The notes beneath the pieces are model-generated. The model had not been told where the DNA came from, did not search any database, and saw only the letters and a program-made list of their open reading frames with translations. Of a stretch of 64,000 nucleotides of DNA, positions 22,366-31,372 are shown one piece after another. Position numbers and translations under genes: made by a program. The stretch's first letter is position 1; the number at the start of each line of letters is the position of its first letter. The stretch comes from Cysteiniphilum sp. JM-1 (lineage in GTDB: Bacteria; Pseudomonadota; Gammaproteobacteria; Francisellales; Francisellaceae). Location of the stretch: NCBI RefSeq assembly GCF_008711525.1, contig NZ_VXKS01000006.1:1-64000 (forward strand), read 5' to 3'.

Positions 22366-23862
22366 ATGACAGAGGTAAAAGTTCCTGTTTTTCCGGAATC
22401 AATCGCAGAAGGTACAATCGCAACATGGCATAAAAAGCCAGGTGATCGTGTTGAAGAAGGCGATGTATTGGCAGAGATTGAAACAGATAAAGTGGTAATG
22501 GAAGTCCCAGCAATGACAGCTGGTACAATGGGTGAGATTACTAAGCACGAAGGTGATACGGTTCTTTCTCAAGAAACGATTGGCTCAATTACGGCTGGTG
22601 TGGCAAGTGATGCCCCAGCTGCTGATCAGTCTGCTGAAGCAGTGCCAGCAGCAACTTCGGCAGCTTCATCAACTGGCGAAGCTGTTACGGTTAATGCGCC
22701 AACTTTCCCTGAGTCAATTGCTGAAGGTACGGTAGCAACATGGCATAAAAATGTTGGTGATCAGGTTGAAGAAGGTGAAACATTAGTTGAGATTGAAACT
22801 GATAAAGTGATGATGGAAGTGCCAGCAGCGCAAAGTGGTGTATTGGTTGAAAAACTTAAAAATGAAGGTGACACGGTGCTAAGCGCTGAAGCGGTTGCTA
22901 AGATTGGTGCAGGTAGCGTGAGCAATGCAGCAGCAGTTGCGCCAGTGGCAGCAGATGTAAAAGAAGCTCAATCACAAGATCATTTATCACCTGCTGTGCG
23001 TCGCGCAGTTAAGGCTAATGACGTTGATGTGAATAACGTACAAGGTACAGGTAAAAATGGTCGCATTACCAAGCAAGATGTGGTCAGTGCGCCTGTATCT
23101 ACACAAGCGGCAAAACAATCACCAGTAGCGCAAGCGGCTGATGTGATGAGCTTTGAAGGTGATCGTTCTGAGAAGCGTGTGCGCATGACTCGTTTGCGTC
23201 AAACGATTGCAAAACGTTTGGTTGAAGTACAACATACCAACGCGATTTTAACGACGTTTAACGAAGTTGATATGAAGCCTGTGATGGATTTAAGAAAACA
23301 ATATAAAGATCTTTTCCAAAAGACACATGATGCGAAACTTGGCTTTATGTCATTTTTCTTAAAAGCAGCTACAGAGGCGCTAAAGCGTTTCCCTGAGGTT
23401 AATGCATCAATAGATGGCACAGATGTTGTCTATCATGGTTTCTTTGATATCGGTGTGGCAGTTGGCTCAGATCGAGGTTTAGTCGTTCCTGTTATTCGCA
23501 ATGCAGATCAAAAGTCTTTTGCTAAGATTGAGAATGAAATCATCGAGAAGGCCATTAAAGCACGCGATGGCAAATTGTCATTAGAAGAGATGCAAGGTGG
23601 TACATTCACAATCACCAATGGTGGTACCTATGGCTCAATGCTGTCAACGCCAATTATTAATGCACCACAAAGCGCGATTTTAGGAATGCACAATATCGTT
23701 GAGCGCCCAGTCGTTGTGAATGGTGAAATCGTGATTCGTCCGATTATGTATTTGGCATTGTCGTATGATCACAGAATTATTGACGGTAGTGTGTCGGTTA
23801 AATTCTTAAAGACTATTAAAGAGTTGATTGAAGATCCAGCTAGAATGTTGTTGGAAATCTAA
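22366..23862 (+). CDS. sucB: Dihydrolipoyllysine succinyltransferase (E2), two lipoyl domains
   Basis: Core of the oxoglutarate dehydrogenase complex, transferring succinyl from lipoamide to CoA. At 498 residues it is longer than the roughly 405 of E. coli SucB because it has two tandem lipoyl domains, with the lipoylated lysines at about residues 42 and 147 (both IETDKV), joined by Ala/Pro/Ser-rich linkers. Then come a peripheral-subunit-binding domain ([16 protein letters not shown]) and the catalytic domain ending [17 protein letters not shown] similar duplication exists in Francisella SucB, from memory. AAGGGTG precedes ATG 22366. The stop overlaps convergent rsgA by 4 bases. Confidence 0.96.
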   Translation: MTEVKVPVFPESIAEGTIATWHKKPGDRVEEGDVLAEIETDKVVMEVPAMTAGTMGEITKHEGDTVLSQETIGSITAGVASDAPAADQSAEAVPAATSAASSTGEAVTVNAPTFPESIAEGTVATWHKNVGDQVEEGETLVEIETDKVMMEVPAAQSGVLVEKLKNEGDTVLSAEAVAKIGAGSVSNAAAVAPVAADVKEAQSQDHLSPAVRRAVKANDVDVNNVQGTGKNGRITKQDVVSAPVSTQAAKQSPVAQAADVMSFEGDRSEKRVRMTRLRQTIAKRLVEVQHTNAILTTFNEVDMKPVMDLRKQYKDLFQKTHDAKLGFMSFFLKAATEALKRFPEVNASIDGTDVVYHGFFDIGVAVGSDRGLVVPVIRNADQKSFAKIENEIIEKAIKARDGKLSLEEMQGGTFTITNGGTYGSMLSTPIINAPQSAILGMHNIVERPVVVNGEIVIRPIMYLALSYDHRIIDGSVSVKFLKTIKELIEDPARMLLEI

Positions 23863-24839
23863 TTTTTATACTCTAAATATTCGTGAATTAAGCGATGATA
23901 ATTGATAAAGCGTTGCTTGCTGATTTTATCAGCGGCAACGGCTTCATTGATGGCACAACCTTTTGTATTTTCAATGTGTTCACAGTTTCTAAATTTGCAC
24001 TCATTTTCTAATTGTGTGAACTCTTTAAATCCTGCAAAAATATCTGCTTTATCCAAATGCCAAATACCAAATTCACGAATGCCTGGTGAGTCGATGATGT
24101 TAGTATCTTGATCTAGATGAAATAATCGCGCACTGGTTGTGGTGTGTTTGCCGCGACTGTTTTGCTCGGAAATCTCACCTGTAAGCGTTATATTCGTGCC
24201 AAATAAGGCATTAAGCATCTCAGATTTTCCAACACCTGATTGACCAACAATAATCGATGTTTTGTGCTGTAAAAGCGTCTTAAGGGCTTGAAGATTTTTA
24301 TGACATAAAGCAGAACAAGTAATTAGTTCATAATCTAATCCGCGATAAAGATGAATAATTGCCTCTAGCTGTGCCTTATTGTCAGCATCATCAAATAAAT
24401 CCATTTTGTTGAGCACAATAATCGGTTTGACATTCATATGATGTGCAGCGACGAGATAACGATCGATATAATGCTCAATTGGCGGTGGGTTAACGGCAAG
24501 CATAATAATCAGCTGATCAATATTTGCTGCCATCGTTTTGTGGTTGTGTGCGAGTTTACTAGGACGAATGAGCGCATTACTTCGAGGTAAGATTTGGCAG
24601 ATAACACCATACTCACTGTTGTCTTGCGGCAGATAAAGCACGTTGTCCCCTGCAACAATAGCGCCTAGGTTTTGACGGTATTGGCAAAAAATAATCTCAC
24701 CTATTTGGCTTTCAAGCTCAATGAGTTTGCCGCGATGTGATATCACAAGCGCTGACAAAGCATGTGATAAATCATCATGAGATGCTTTATGTTCTTTGAT
24801 ATTGCGCAGCTGTTGTTTAGTTAAATTACGTTTTGCCAA
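23859..24839 (-). CDS. rsgA: Small-ribosomal-subunit assembly GTPase RsgA
   Basis: Circularly permuted GTPase that checks late 30S maturation. The 326 residues show an N-terminal OB fold, then G4 ([10 protein letters not shown]) before G1 ([14 protein letters not shown]) and G3 (DSPGIREFG), the order that defines the family, and the C-terminal zinc site [15 protein letters not shown]. The N terminus [14 protein letters not shown] is typical. It converges on sucB with a 4-bp overlap. rsfS, another ribosome factor, lies about 450 bp away on the same strand. Confidence 0.96.
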   Translation of the reverse strand: MAKRNLTKQQLRNIKEHKASHDDLSHALSALVISHRGKLIELESQIGEIIFCQYRQNLGAIVAGDNVLYLPQDNSEYGVICQILPRSNALIRPSKLAHNHKTMAANIDQLIIMLAVNPPPIEHYIDRYLVAAHHMNVKPIIVLNKMDLFDDADNKAQLEAIIHLYRGLDYELITCSALCHKNLQALKTLLQHKTSIIVGQSGVGKSEMLNALFGTNITLTGEISEQNSRGKHTTTSARLFHLDQDTNIIDSPGIREFGIWHLDKADIFAGFKEFTQLENECKFRNCEHIENTKGCAINEAVAADKISKQRFINYHRLIHEYLEYKN

Positions 24840-25012
24840 TGGTATTCTTAATCTTCAAAGAGTGTTGCAATGGATTATAGCCATTGACATAAAATAATAC
24901 AGCGTAGATTGTTGATTAATGTCTATTAATTTGCTGGTAAATCTTGAAATTGTTTAATCTTCAAGCCATTATTTAAGCGGATATGAACTTAAGGATCAAG
25001 TAAGGAGTTCGC

Positions 25013-25282
25013 ATGTTAAAAGGAAAATTTTTACTCACCTTTGATTGGGTTGTAAATTATTTTAAATCATTTAACCAAGCTGCCAGTAAAGATAAGAAGA
25101 CACTTGAGCGTTTGCGCTATATTATGAAATTAGCTGCAGCACGAGGGTGCAAATCAAGCGGCATGTTCTTAGAGCGACTATGTCATATGGTGTTACCGGT
25201 GACTGAGATTCGCAAGGGCACCAAGCGTCTAGCGGGGTTTGTATCCCCTGAGGAGATGAAACTGTTATTAAGCAGTGTGTAA
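25013..25282 (+). CDS. Hypothetical basic protein, 89 residues
   Basis: I do not recognise the family. The 89 residues are rich in Lys/Arg with no signal peptide or transmembrane segment. The chain looks helical: an aromatic N terminus (FLLTFDWVVNYFKSF), then KDKKTLERLRYIMKLAAARGC and IRKGTKRLAGFVSPEEMKLLLSS. A good site (AAGGAG, 6-base gap) precedes ATG 25013, and codon use looks like its neighbours, so translation is likely. It sits alone on the plus strand between rsgA and rsfS. A nucleic-acid or ribosome-linked role is only a guess from charge and neighbours. Confidence 0.7.
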   Translation: MLKGKFLLTFDWVVNYFKSFNQAASKDKKTLERLRYIMKLAAARGCKSSGMFLERLCHMVLPVTEIRKGTKRLAGFVSPEEMKLLLSSV

Positions 25283-25297
25283 CCTTAACAATAGACC

Positions 25298-25642
25298 TTA
25301 AACTGCTTTAGGTGAGTTTGGTTTGATATCCCATAACTTTTCTAGCTGATAGAATTCTCTGGTGTCTTCTTTCATAATATGGACAACAATATCCGCAAGA
25401 TCAACAAGTACCCAGTCGCTCTTAGCTTCACCTTCGACACCCAAAATAGTGACATTATTCTTCTTGGCAGTCATCTCAAGATTATTGGCTAACGCTTTGG
25501 CGTGAGTGCCAGAGTTTGCAGTACAAACCACAACATAGCTCATCAATTCAGTTAAATGCTCCACATTCATTACAGTGATGTTTTCAGCTTTGACATCTTC
25601 TAAGGCACTGACGGCGAGATCTAGAATTTCTTTTGTTTCCAT
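25298..25642 (-). CDS. rsfS: Ribosomal silencing factor RsfS
   Basis: Binds L14 on the 50S subunit and blocks subunit joining under starvation. The 114-residue product matches the family throughout: ILDLAVSALEDVKAENITVM, the conserved DY/SY-type strand SYVVVCTANSGTHAKALA, then GEAKSDWVLVDLADIVVHIM and FYQLEKLW. In many gammaproteobacteria rsfS lies next to nadD and rlmH, but not here. Confidence 0.94.
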   Translation of the reverse strand: METKEILDLAVSALEDVKAENITVMNVEHLTELMSYVVVCTANSGTHAKALANNLEMTAKKNNVTILGVEGEAKSDWVLVDLADIVVHIMKEDTREFYQLEKLWDIKPNSPKAV

Positions 25643-25780
25643 AGTTTTAGTAGGATTTTTTGTCTATTTTCAAAGCATAGCAGTTTAGTCGAAGTTGGGA
25701 AGACAAGCAAGGAGTATATTTTACTGGTGCGGATGCGTATTTAAAATATATCCTGTTTCAAACATTTAGGGCTATCATTT

Positions 25781-26926
25781 TCAAGCTGCTTTACAGTATT
25801 TTCTAAGCACAAGATAGCCGGCAAATCCTGAAATTAATGAACCACCTAAAACACCAACTTTGACCATATTCATAAGCTCTGGTGTTGCAAAGGCGAGTGT
25901 GCCGATAAAAAGGCTCATGGTAAAGCCAATCCCACAAACCAAGCCAATGCCGTATAGTTGCCCCATAGAGAGTTGGCGTCCAATTGTGAAATATTTGGTT
26001 TTGCTAAAGAGATAAAGACTAATAAATATTCCGATTTGTTTTCCTAAGAATAATCCTAAGATAATCCCAAGTGATACCGGATGAACTAAATGAGATAAAT
26101 TCATGCCACTAAAACTAATTCCTGCGTTGGCAAAGGCAAATAATGGTAAAACCATGAAGATGATCCACGGATTTAGACTATGCTCAAGTTTTAACAGCGG
26201 GGAGTTTTTCTCAGTGTGTGGAATGGTGAGTGCCAAAGCGACACCTGCAAGGGTAGCATGTACGCCTGATTGTAAAACACACAACCACATAATGACACCA
26301 ACAATCATAAATGGCGCAAGTTTTCTAACGCCTAAGCGATTCATGCAAATAAGTACCACAATACAGATAATAGCGGCAAATAGTGATATAAGCGACAAGT
26401 TGCTGGTGTAGAATACGGCAATAATCACAATCGCGGCAATATCATCAAAGATAGCAATAGTCGTTACGAGTATTTTAAGTGATGTCGGAATGCGCGAACC
26501 AAGCAGTGCTAATATCCCTAAAGTAAAGGCAATATCTGTGGCTGTTGGAATTGCCCAACCATCGATATAATTTGGATTATGCTGGTTGATGAGAAAGTAG
26601 ATAAGTGCAGGTACCAATAAGCCAAATAAAGCAACAATAGCAGGAATGATAATATTGGACTTACTGGAAAGTGTACCACCAACAAACTCGCGTTTTATTT
26701 CTAAGCCAACTAATAAGAAGTAAAGCGCCATAAATCCATCATTAATCCAATGGACTAGATTTTTCTGTAAAGCAAAATTACCAATGGATACGCCAGCATA
26801 AACGGTTTCTAACATATGATAATACGGACTAAGCCATGAGTTATTGACAACAATAGCAGCAACTGCCGCGGTAAATAAAATAATACCACCAATGACCTCA
26901 ATGCTGAGCTTTCTCTCTTTGCTCAT
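25781..26926 (-). CDS. nhaA: Na+/H+ antiporter NhaA
   Basis: Inner-membrane antiporter exporting Na+ for H+. The 381 residues hold about 12 transmembrane helices. The paired aspartates of the ion site are in [12 protein letters not shown], and the helix-IV region has [30 protein letters not shown] is also diagnostic. GGGGAAA lies before the ATG at 26926. A TetR-type regulator gene ends 66 bp upstream on the same strand, so the two may form an operon with regulator control. Confidence 0.95.
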   Translation of the reverse strand: MSKERKLSIEVIGGIILFTAAVAAIVVNNSWLSPYYHMLETVYAGVSIGNFALQKNLVHWINDGFMALYFLLVGLEIKREFVGGTLSSKSNIIIPAIVALFGLLVPALIYFLINQHNPNYIDGWAIPTATDIAFTLGILALLGSRIPTSLKILVTTIAIFDDIAAIVIIAVFYTSNLSLISLFAAIICIVVLICMNRLGVRKLAPFMIVGVIMWLCVLQSGVHATLAGVALALTIPHTEKNSPLLKLEHSLNPWIIFMVLPLFAFANAGISFSGMNLSHLVHPVSLGIILGLFLGKQIGIFISLYLFSKTKYFTIGRQLSMGQLYGIGLVCGIGFTMSLFIGTLAFATPELMNMVKVGVLGGSLISGFAGYLVLRKYCKAA

Positions 26927-26992
26927 GAATGATTTTCCCCTTCTTGTTTTCGGATTTTTTAAACTGCTCTTTATGGTAGAGTGTTTTGAAAA

Positions 26993-27595
26993 TTACTCAA
27001 TGCGCTTTATAGCAAGTGTTTGAATAAGTGTTGATGTGATGGTGTCTTTATAAATGGAATATTCATCGTTGTTTTTAAAATACGCCTGACCTGTGCGCAC
27101 GAATGGACCCAAAATAAGACCAAATACCATGCTGGTTACCGCCTCATCACTAAGTGTGCTGGTAATCTGACCTTTATTGCGATAAATCTCTAAGTAATCT
27201 AAGAGCGTTTTCCATTTACTACCTTCTGGTGCGTTACCCAGACCAAACAGCTGATTTTTACCACTTTCAAGGCGTTGCCAATCAAAAAGTCTTACAATAT
27301 CAGGGTTCGCATATAATAATTGCAAGCGCATATTGATAAAGTGTTCTAGAAATTCAGCAAAATTACGGTCTTTATCCAGGTTGTGATCGCCCATCCAGCC
27401 ACTATCAATCAAGAGACTAACTTTGACCTCTTGCCATAAGTGAACCTTATTCTCAAAGTAATGATAGATCAAAGAAACAGGAACATTTGCTTTGGTCGCA
27501 ATATCGCGTAGAGATGTGCCATCAAAGCCTTTTTTGACAAATAATTTTTTGGCGGCATTGACGATTTTCTTTTGACCTTTTTGCTTCTCTGTCAC
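26993..27595 (-). CDS. TetR/AcrR-family transcriptional regulator
   Basis: A 200-residue repressor-type protein. The N-terminal helix-turn-helix (residues 8-54, IVNAAKKLFVKKGFDGTSLR then ANVPVSLIYHYFENKVHLW) is a textbook TetR domain; the C-terminal ligand domain is not recognisable. Its ligand is unknown. It lies directly upstream of nhaA on the same strand, so nhaA is the first candidate target. Two copies of a 27-bp motif stand in its promoter region (27626-27700); they could be its own operator. A minus-strand -10 (TATAAT) lies inside the first copy. Confidence 0.88.
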   Translation of the reverse strand: MTEKQKGQKKIVNAAKKLFVKKGFDGTSLRDIATKANVPVSLIYHYFENKVHLWQEVKVSLLIDSGWMGDHNLDKDRNFAEFLEHFINMRLQLLYANPDIVRLFDWQRLESGKNQLFGLGNAPEGSKWKTLLDYLEIYRNKGQITSTLSDEAVTSMVFGLILGPFVRTGQAYFKNNDEYSIYKDTITSTLIQTLAIKRIE

Positions 27596-27625
27596 ACAGG
27601 GCTCCTTATGTTAATGCTGTGGCAT

Positions 27626-27652
27626 TATATACCGCTTGTACGCTATTTTACA
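27626..27652 (-). promoter_or_regulatory. 27-bp motif copy 1, probable tetR promoter
   Basis: TATATACCGC...ATTTTACA matches copy 2 (27674-27700) at 20 of 27 positions. Read toward tetR it gives TGTAAA, a 17-base spacer, and TATAAT, so it can serve as the tetR promoter. Confidence 0.5.
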
Positions 27653-27673
27653 GACTTTCCTAGCCGAGTTGTG

Positions 27674-27700
27674 TATATACCGCTCACAAATCATTTTACA
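27674..27700 (-). repeat. 27-bp motif copy 2, shared with the nadB upstream region
   Basis: TATATACCGCTCACAAAT followed by CATTTTACA. It lies 48 bp from copy 1 in direct orientation and matches the inverted copy at 60149-60175 at 25 of 27 positions. Probable operator or promoter block. Confidence 0.5.
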
Positions 27701-27703
27701 AAA

Positions 27704-27982
27704 TCACTCATCACCATCAGGGTGCAGAAAAAGAATGTTTTCAAGATTAATATTCATAAAGGTGCACTCGCTAATTGCTTGTGCGTTTATGTCCGTGTGA
27801 ATCTTGACATTGCGCAGTGCAATAAACTTGCCGCTGGTCTCGCTATTGATATGATCAGTTAGGCGCACACCAACACGTACAGATATTTCGCCTTTGACAA
27901 TGTACTTATGGGTGTAAATTGTGACGGCAATAAAATCTCGTGCACTATTTTTAGAGTCTGCTGCATTATAATAAAAGGGCAT
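27704..27982 (-). CDS. Small conserved hypothetical protein (92 residues)
   Basis: A 92-residue soluble protein with no signal peptide. Its pattern KYIVKGEISVRVGVRLTDHI followed by FIALRNVKI resembles small bacterial proteins with a GEI...RL-D-N...FI-L-V core (the DUF6812-type group, from memory). Function is unknown. A CAAGGA site 9 bases before the ATG at 27982 supports translation. It lies between dacA and tetR, all on the minus strand, and stops 4 bases from motif copy 2, so transcription running on from it would enter the tetR control region. Confidence 0.65.
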   Translation of the reverse strand: MPFYYNAADSKNSARDFIAVTIYTHKYIVKGEISVRVGVRLTDHINSETSGKFIALRNVKIHTDINAQAISECTFMNINLENILFLHPDGDE

Positions 27983-28046
27983 TGTTTCATCCTTGATTCA
28001 ACTTAAAGATAACTAGAGTATAGAGCACAATGCCAAAAAAGCGAGA

Positions 28047-29219
28047 CTAGCCAAACCAGCGACTAAAAAATCCAGCGCGTTCAATGCTGCTATTAGCATA
28101 AATAGGAATTTCAATCACTTGGTATTCTCCCGCACTAATGACAAGTGTGCCTACTTTTTGTCCTTTATTGATGGGTGCTTTAAGCCCCGGTAGGAGTACG
28201 ATTTTTTGAGTCAAGTGATTAACAAACGATTTAGGAATTGTTTTGGTGATGGTCTCTTTGCCAATGACGGTGAGTTTAGCATCTTTCGTGGCATCGGTAA
28301 TAGCAGTGTCATCAAGTGAAATAACACTATCTTTAGTGTATAGTAGTTGATCGACAAACTTGCTAAAACCAAAATTCAACAGCTTTTCAGATTCCTGCTC
28401 GCGCACATAAGCGCTAGGTGAGCCAAGAATCACACTGATATAGCGCTGGTTATTCTGTACAGCAGAGGCAACCAAATTATAACCTGCTTTCTCGGTATAA
28501 CCTGTTTTGATGCCATCGGTTCCTTCAAACGTACGCAGGAGCTTATTGCGATTATGTTGAATAATGCCATTAAACGTAAACGTTTTTTCAGAATAGAGCT
28601 TATAAACTTTAGGGTAATGCTCAATAAAGCTGCGCGCTAAAATCGCCATGTCATAGGCGGTGGTGTATTGATTATCCCCAGGCAATCCATCAACCGTGGC
28701 AAAATTGGTGTCGTTCATGCCAAGCGCTTTGGCAGTTTTGTTCATAAGATTAACAAAATTACTATCAGAACCGGCAATGAATTCAGCCAGTGCAACGGCA
28801 GCATCATTGCCAGATTGAATAATCATTCCTTTTAATAAATCATCAACGCTAACACGCGAGCCTTGCTTGACAAACATTTTAGAGCCAGGTGTCTTTGCGG
28901 CGGTTTCACTTATTTTCACTGTTTGATCTAGTTTTAATGTGCCTTGGTTTAACTCACCTGCGATAATATAAGCCGTCATGATCTTGGTAAGACTTGCCGG
29001 CGCGCGTTTTTCATGCATGTTGTGATCGGCAATAATGTCACCTGTTTCAAAATCCATCAGCAACCAACTCGCAGCATTGAGTTGAATTGGATGTGGTTTG
29101 ATAATAATAACAGGTGGACTGCCTAGTGTGTTAGCAATTGAAAGTGCTGGTGTTCCGGCAAAAGCAAATGTTGCGATAAAGGTACCAAAGAGTATTTTTT
29201 TAAAGTAGGTTAATTGCAT
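28047..29219 (-). CDS. dacA: D-alanyl-D-alanine carboxypeptidase (PBP5/6 type)
   Basis: Trims the terminal D-Ala from peptidoglycan stem peptides in the periplasm. A signal peptide (about residues 1-30) leads to the penicillin-binding domain with SxxK (Ser76-Lys79 in PASLTKIM), SGN (QSGNDAAVAL) and KTG (DGIKTGYTEKAGYN). The C-terminal beta domain and a final amphipathic stretch (SIERAGFFSRWFG) that would anchor it to the membrane are present. At 390 residues it is complete. Upstream lies an Ala/Lys-rich short ORF, then hmp. Confidence 0.95.
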   Translation of the reverse strand: MQLTYFKKILFGTFIATFAFAGTPALSIANTLGSPPVIIIKPHPIQLNAASWLLMDFETGDIIADHNMHEKRAPASLTKIMTAYIIAGELNQGTLKLDQTVKISETAAKTPGSKMFVKQGSRVSVDDLLKGMIIQSGNDAAVALAEFIAGSDSNFVNLMNKTAKALGMNDTNFATVDGLPGDNQYTTAYDMAILARSFIEHYPKVYKLYSEKTFTFNGIIQHNRNKLLRTFEGTDGIKTGYTEKAGYNLVASAVQNNQRYISVILGSPSAYVREQESEKLLNFGFSKFVDQLLYTKDSVISLDDTAITDATKDAKLTVIGKETITKTIPKSFVNHLTQKIVLLPGLKAPINKGQKVGTLVISAGEYQVIEIPIYANSSIERAGFFSRWFG

Positions 29220-29300
29220 TACAAGGGGTTTCCATTTCTCATGACAATGCTAGAAAGATAGCAATGAGTCTTAGCTATTTCAAGGGCTTATAGCGAAAGC

Positions 29301-29477
29301 TTATTTTGTATTCGCCGTATTTGCTGTTTTTCCTGCTTTTACTGATGAAGAACTTGTTGCAGCAGCATTACTAACCTTGTTATCTTTACTGTCCTTGCTG
29401 TTAGCCGTTGGCGTTACATTGGTGGTCTTTGCCGCTTTTGCTATTTTTGCTGTTTGTGCTTTTTCTTCTGCCAGCAT
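29301..29477 (-). CDS. Possible Ala/Lys/Thr-rich small protein
   Basis: Between hmp and dacA an open frame runs about 75 codons from a TAG at the hmp end to TAA 29301-29303. Its first ATG (29475-29477) gives 58 residues made almost only of Ala, Lys, Thr, Ser and Asn (for example KAQTAKIAKAAK and ANTANTK), similar in composition to histone-H1-like or granule-associated tails. The ribosome binding site is weak. It could be a disordered small basic protein, a C-terminal relic of a larger gene, or chance. It fills what would otherwise be a 307-bp gap. Confidence 0.35.
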   Translation of the reverse strand: MLAEEKAQTAKIAKAAKTTNVTPTANSKDSKDNKVSNAAATSSSSVKAGKTANTANTK

Positions 29478-29526
29478 GTTCGCTTTAATTTTGTCTAAGG
29501 TTGGCTTGATATCGGCATATGCTTTA

Positions 29527-30738
29527 TCATGCGTTTTCTAAAATCTCCTCTGGACCAAAGAACTCATAGTTAATGTGCTCAGGTTTTATTTTCCAGTTTT
29601 TTAGAATCTGGTAGGTATGCTGCATAAACCCGCGAGGTCCGCAGAAGTAATAATCACATTCTTTAGTTGGTAATATCTCATCTAACCAATCTTGTGTTAC
29701 ATAACCATGGCGATGTGCGCGCATATTTTGCATATCCTCATTTTGCGGTAAGCTATAGCAGTAAAAAACTGCTAAATTAGGCATTCTATTGGCAATATCG
29801 TCAACTTCATGGGCTAAAATTTGCGACTGACTATTTTGTGTTGCGTGGATAAAATACACCGGCTGTGTTGTACCAGATTGATGTAGAAAATTAAGCATAT
29901 TAAGCATAGGAGTGATACCAACACCTGCTGAAATTAACACAATGGGTTTAGCTATTTCTTGTGGGTTTAATAGAAAACTGCCCGTCGGTGCACTGATAGC
30001 AATTTCATCCTGCTCATTGATATGTTGATGTAGGAAATTCGACACAATCCCTGGATGTGTGGCATTGCGTTGTTCTTTTTTCACGGTTATCCGATAAGCG
30101 TTTTCATCGGCAGCAGATAAGCTGTATTGACGCATCATCTGACCATTTTGCGGATGATTGATTTTGACTGTGATATATTGCCCAGCTAGGGAAGGTGCTA
30201 GGCGCTTGCCATCTTGAGGCTTAAGATAAAAAGAAGTTACATCACTGTTTTCAGTGACTTTTCGATCAATAATAAAAGACTTAAACCCTTGCCATGTACC
30301 CGTTTCATTTGCCTGCTTGGCATACAATTCACTTTCTTTTTGAATCAACAAATTAGCTAAAAAGCCATAGGCTTCAGCCCATGCATTGAGCACGTCATCC
30401 CCTGGGTTTAAAACTTCAGTGATTGCTGCAATAAGGTATTTAGCAATGATTGGATAGTGTTCTGCTTTAACATGGTTGGCAACATGTTTAGTAACCATCA
30501 TGTCAACGGCTTGTGATAAAACAGTAAGATTATCGATGTTTTGCGCATAGGCATAAATAGCATTAGCTAAAGCTTTAGGCTGCGCACCTGAGCGTTGATG
30601 TGACTGATTAAAAAGCATTTTGATCTCAGGCTCATTGGCAAAGAGGTTTTTATACATGGTTTGAGTAATCTCAAGACCTTTATCAGCTAAGATTGGCGCA
30701 GTTGCTTTAACGATGTTAATAGTTTGTTGAGATAGCAT
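29527..30738 (-). CDS. hmp: Flavohaemoglobin, nitric oxide dioxygenase
   Basis: Converts nitric oxide to nitrate with O2 and NAD(P)H. The 403 residues comprise a globin domain (about 1-140; the haem-ligand region is TKHVANHVKAEHY), a FAD-binding domain (MMRQYSLSAA) and an NAD-binding domain (PIVLISAGVGITPML; YFCGPRGFM). Its start lies in AAGGAGCATATATG, and the divergent nsrR gene and two operator-like dyads lie just upstream, so NO-dependent derepression is the likely control. Confidence 0.96.
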   Translation of the reverse strand: MLSQQTINIVKATAPILADKGLEITQTMYKNLFANEPEIKMLFNQSHQRSGAQPKALANAIYAYAQNIDNLTVLSQAVDMMVTKHVANHVKAEHYPIIAKYLIAAITEVLNPGDDVLNAWAEAYGFLANLLIQKESELYAKQANETGTWQGFKSFIIDRKVTENSDVTSFYLKPQDGKRLAPSLAGQYITVKINHPQNGQMMRQYSLSAADENAYRITVKKEQRNATHPGIVSNFLHQHINEQDEIAISAPTGSFLLNPQEIAKPIVLISAGVGITPMLNMLNFLHQSGTTQPVYFIHATQNSQSQILAHEVDDIANRMPNLAVFYCYSLPQNEDMQNMRAHRHGYVTQDWLDEILPTKECDYYFCGPRGFMQHTYQILKNWKIKPEHINYEFFGPEEILENA

Positions 30739-30766
30739 ATATGCTCCTTTTTTAACGTGTGAAATT

Positions 30767-30817
30767 AAATATGTGATAAATATACATATTTACAAATATG
30801 CATGTCAAAAGCATATT
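30767..30817. promoter_or_regulatory. Two NsrR-type operator dyads between hmp and nsrR
   Basis: Dyad 1: AAATATGT (30767-30774), 9 bases, ACATATTT (30784-30791), perfect arms. Dyad 2: AATATGC (30795-30801), 9 bases, GCATATT (30811-30817), perfect arms. Centres are 27 bp apart. The ATATGC...GCATAT form resembles known NsrR sites (two AAnATGCATTT halves). The placement between hmp and nsrR supports control of both genes. Confidence 0.7.
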
Positions 30818-30854
30818 AGCAAAAGTTTAATAAAAGTTGAGAAATATCAATAAT

Positions 30855-31253
30855 ATGCAACTAACGAGCTTTACGGATTATTCATTGCGCACTTTGGTGT
30901 ACTTAGCCATGCACCAACAACGACTATGCACAGCAAAAGAAGTTGCTGAGTTTTATCAGATCTCACAAAACCACATGGTTAAGATCGTGCATAATCTAGC
31001 AAAACTCGGTGTTATTAACTCATCAAAGGGTAAAGGTGGAGGCATTGCCTTAGCGCAAGCACCTAAAGAGATTAATATTGGTGAATTAATTGCTAAATTG
31101 GAGCCAAATTTTTATATGGCAGAATGTTTCAATCAATCACTGAAAAATTGTGTTTTACTGCCTGACTGTAAGTTAAAAAGCGTTTTAGGTAATGCGCTTC
31201 AAGCATTCTTTAATGAGTTAAATCAACATACTTTAGCGGATGTTATAAAATAG
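30855..31253 (+). CDS. nsrR: Nitric-oxide-sensing Rrf2 repressor NsrR
   Basis: Fe-S repressor that releases DNA on reacting with NO. The 132 residues align with E. coli NsrR from MQLTSFTDYSLRTLVYLA through the winged helix (SQNHMVKIVHNLAKLGV; KGKGGGIAL) to the cluster cysteines Cys91, Cys99 and Cys105. The first spacing (seven residues between the first two Cys) is wider than the four in E. coli. I choose ATG 30855, the family start; an in-frame TTG at 30837 would add six residues. Divergent from hmp. Confidence 0.92.
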   Translation: MQLTSFTDYSLRTLVYLAMHQQRLCTAKEVAEFYQISQNHMVKIVHNLAKLGVINSSKGKGGGIALAQAPKEINIGELIAKLEPNFYMAECFNQSLKNCVLLPDCKLKSVLGNALQAFFNELNQHTLADVIK

Positions 31254-31372
31254 CATTGACTGTGCTGAAAAAGGGCGGATCAAGCTGTTTGCTAAATTTT
31301 GCTATTTTGGCTATTTAGTGCACGCAGGAAATTGCTGTATACTATGCAAACTATTTCTCACTGGGAAAATCA

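Noticed and set aside
27572-27862. A plus-strand frame of 96 codons over the tetR control region
   Set aside because: It is antisense to the tetR start and the 92-residue minus-strand gene, which has a better ribosome binding site and family-like pattern.
29301-29560. Programmed frameshift extending hmp into the Ala/Lys-rich frame
   Set aside because: Hmp ends at the normal family length, and no slippery site with a downstream structure is evident at the junction.
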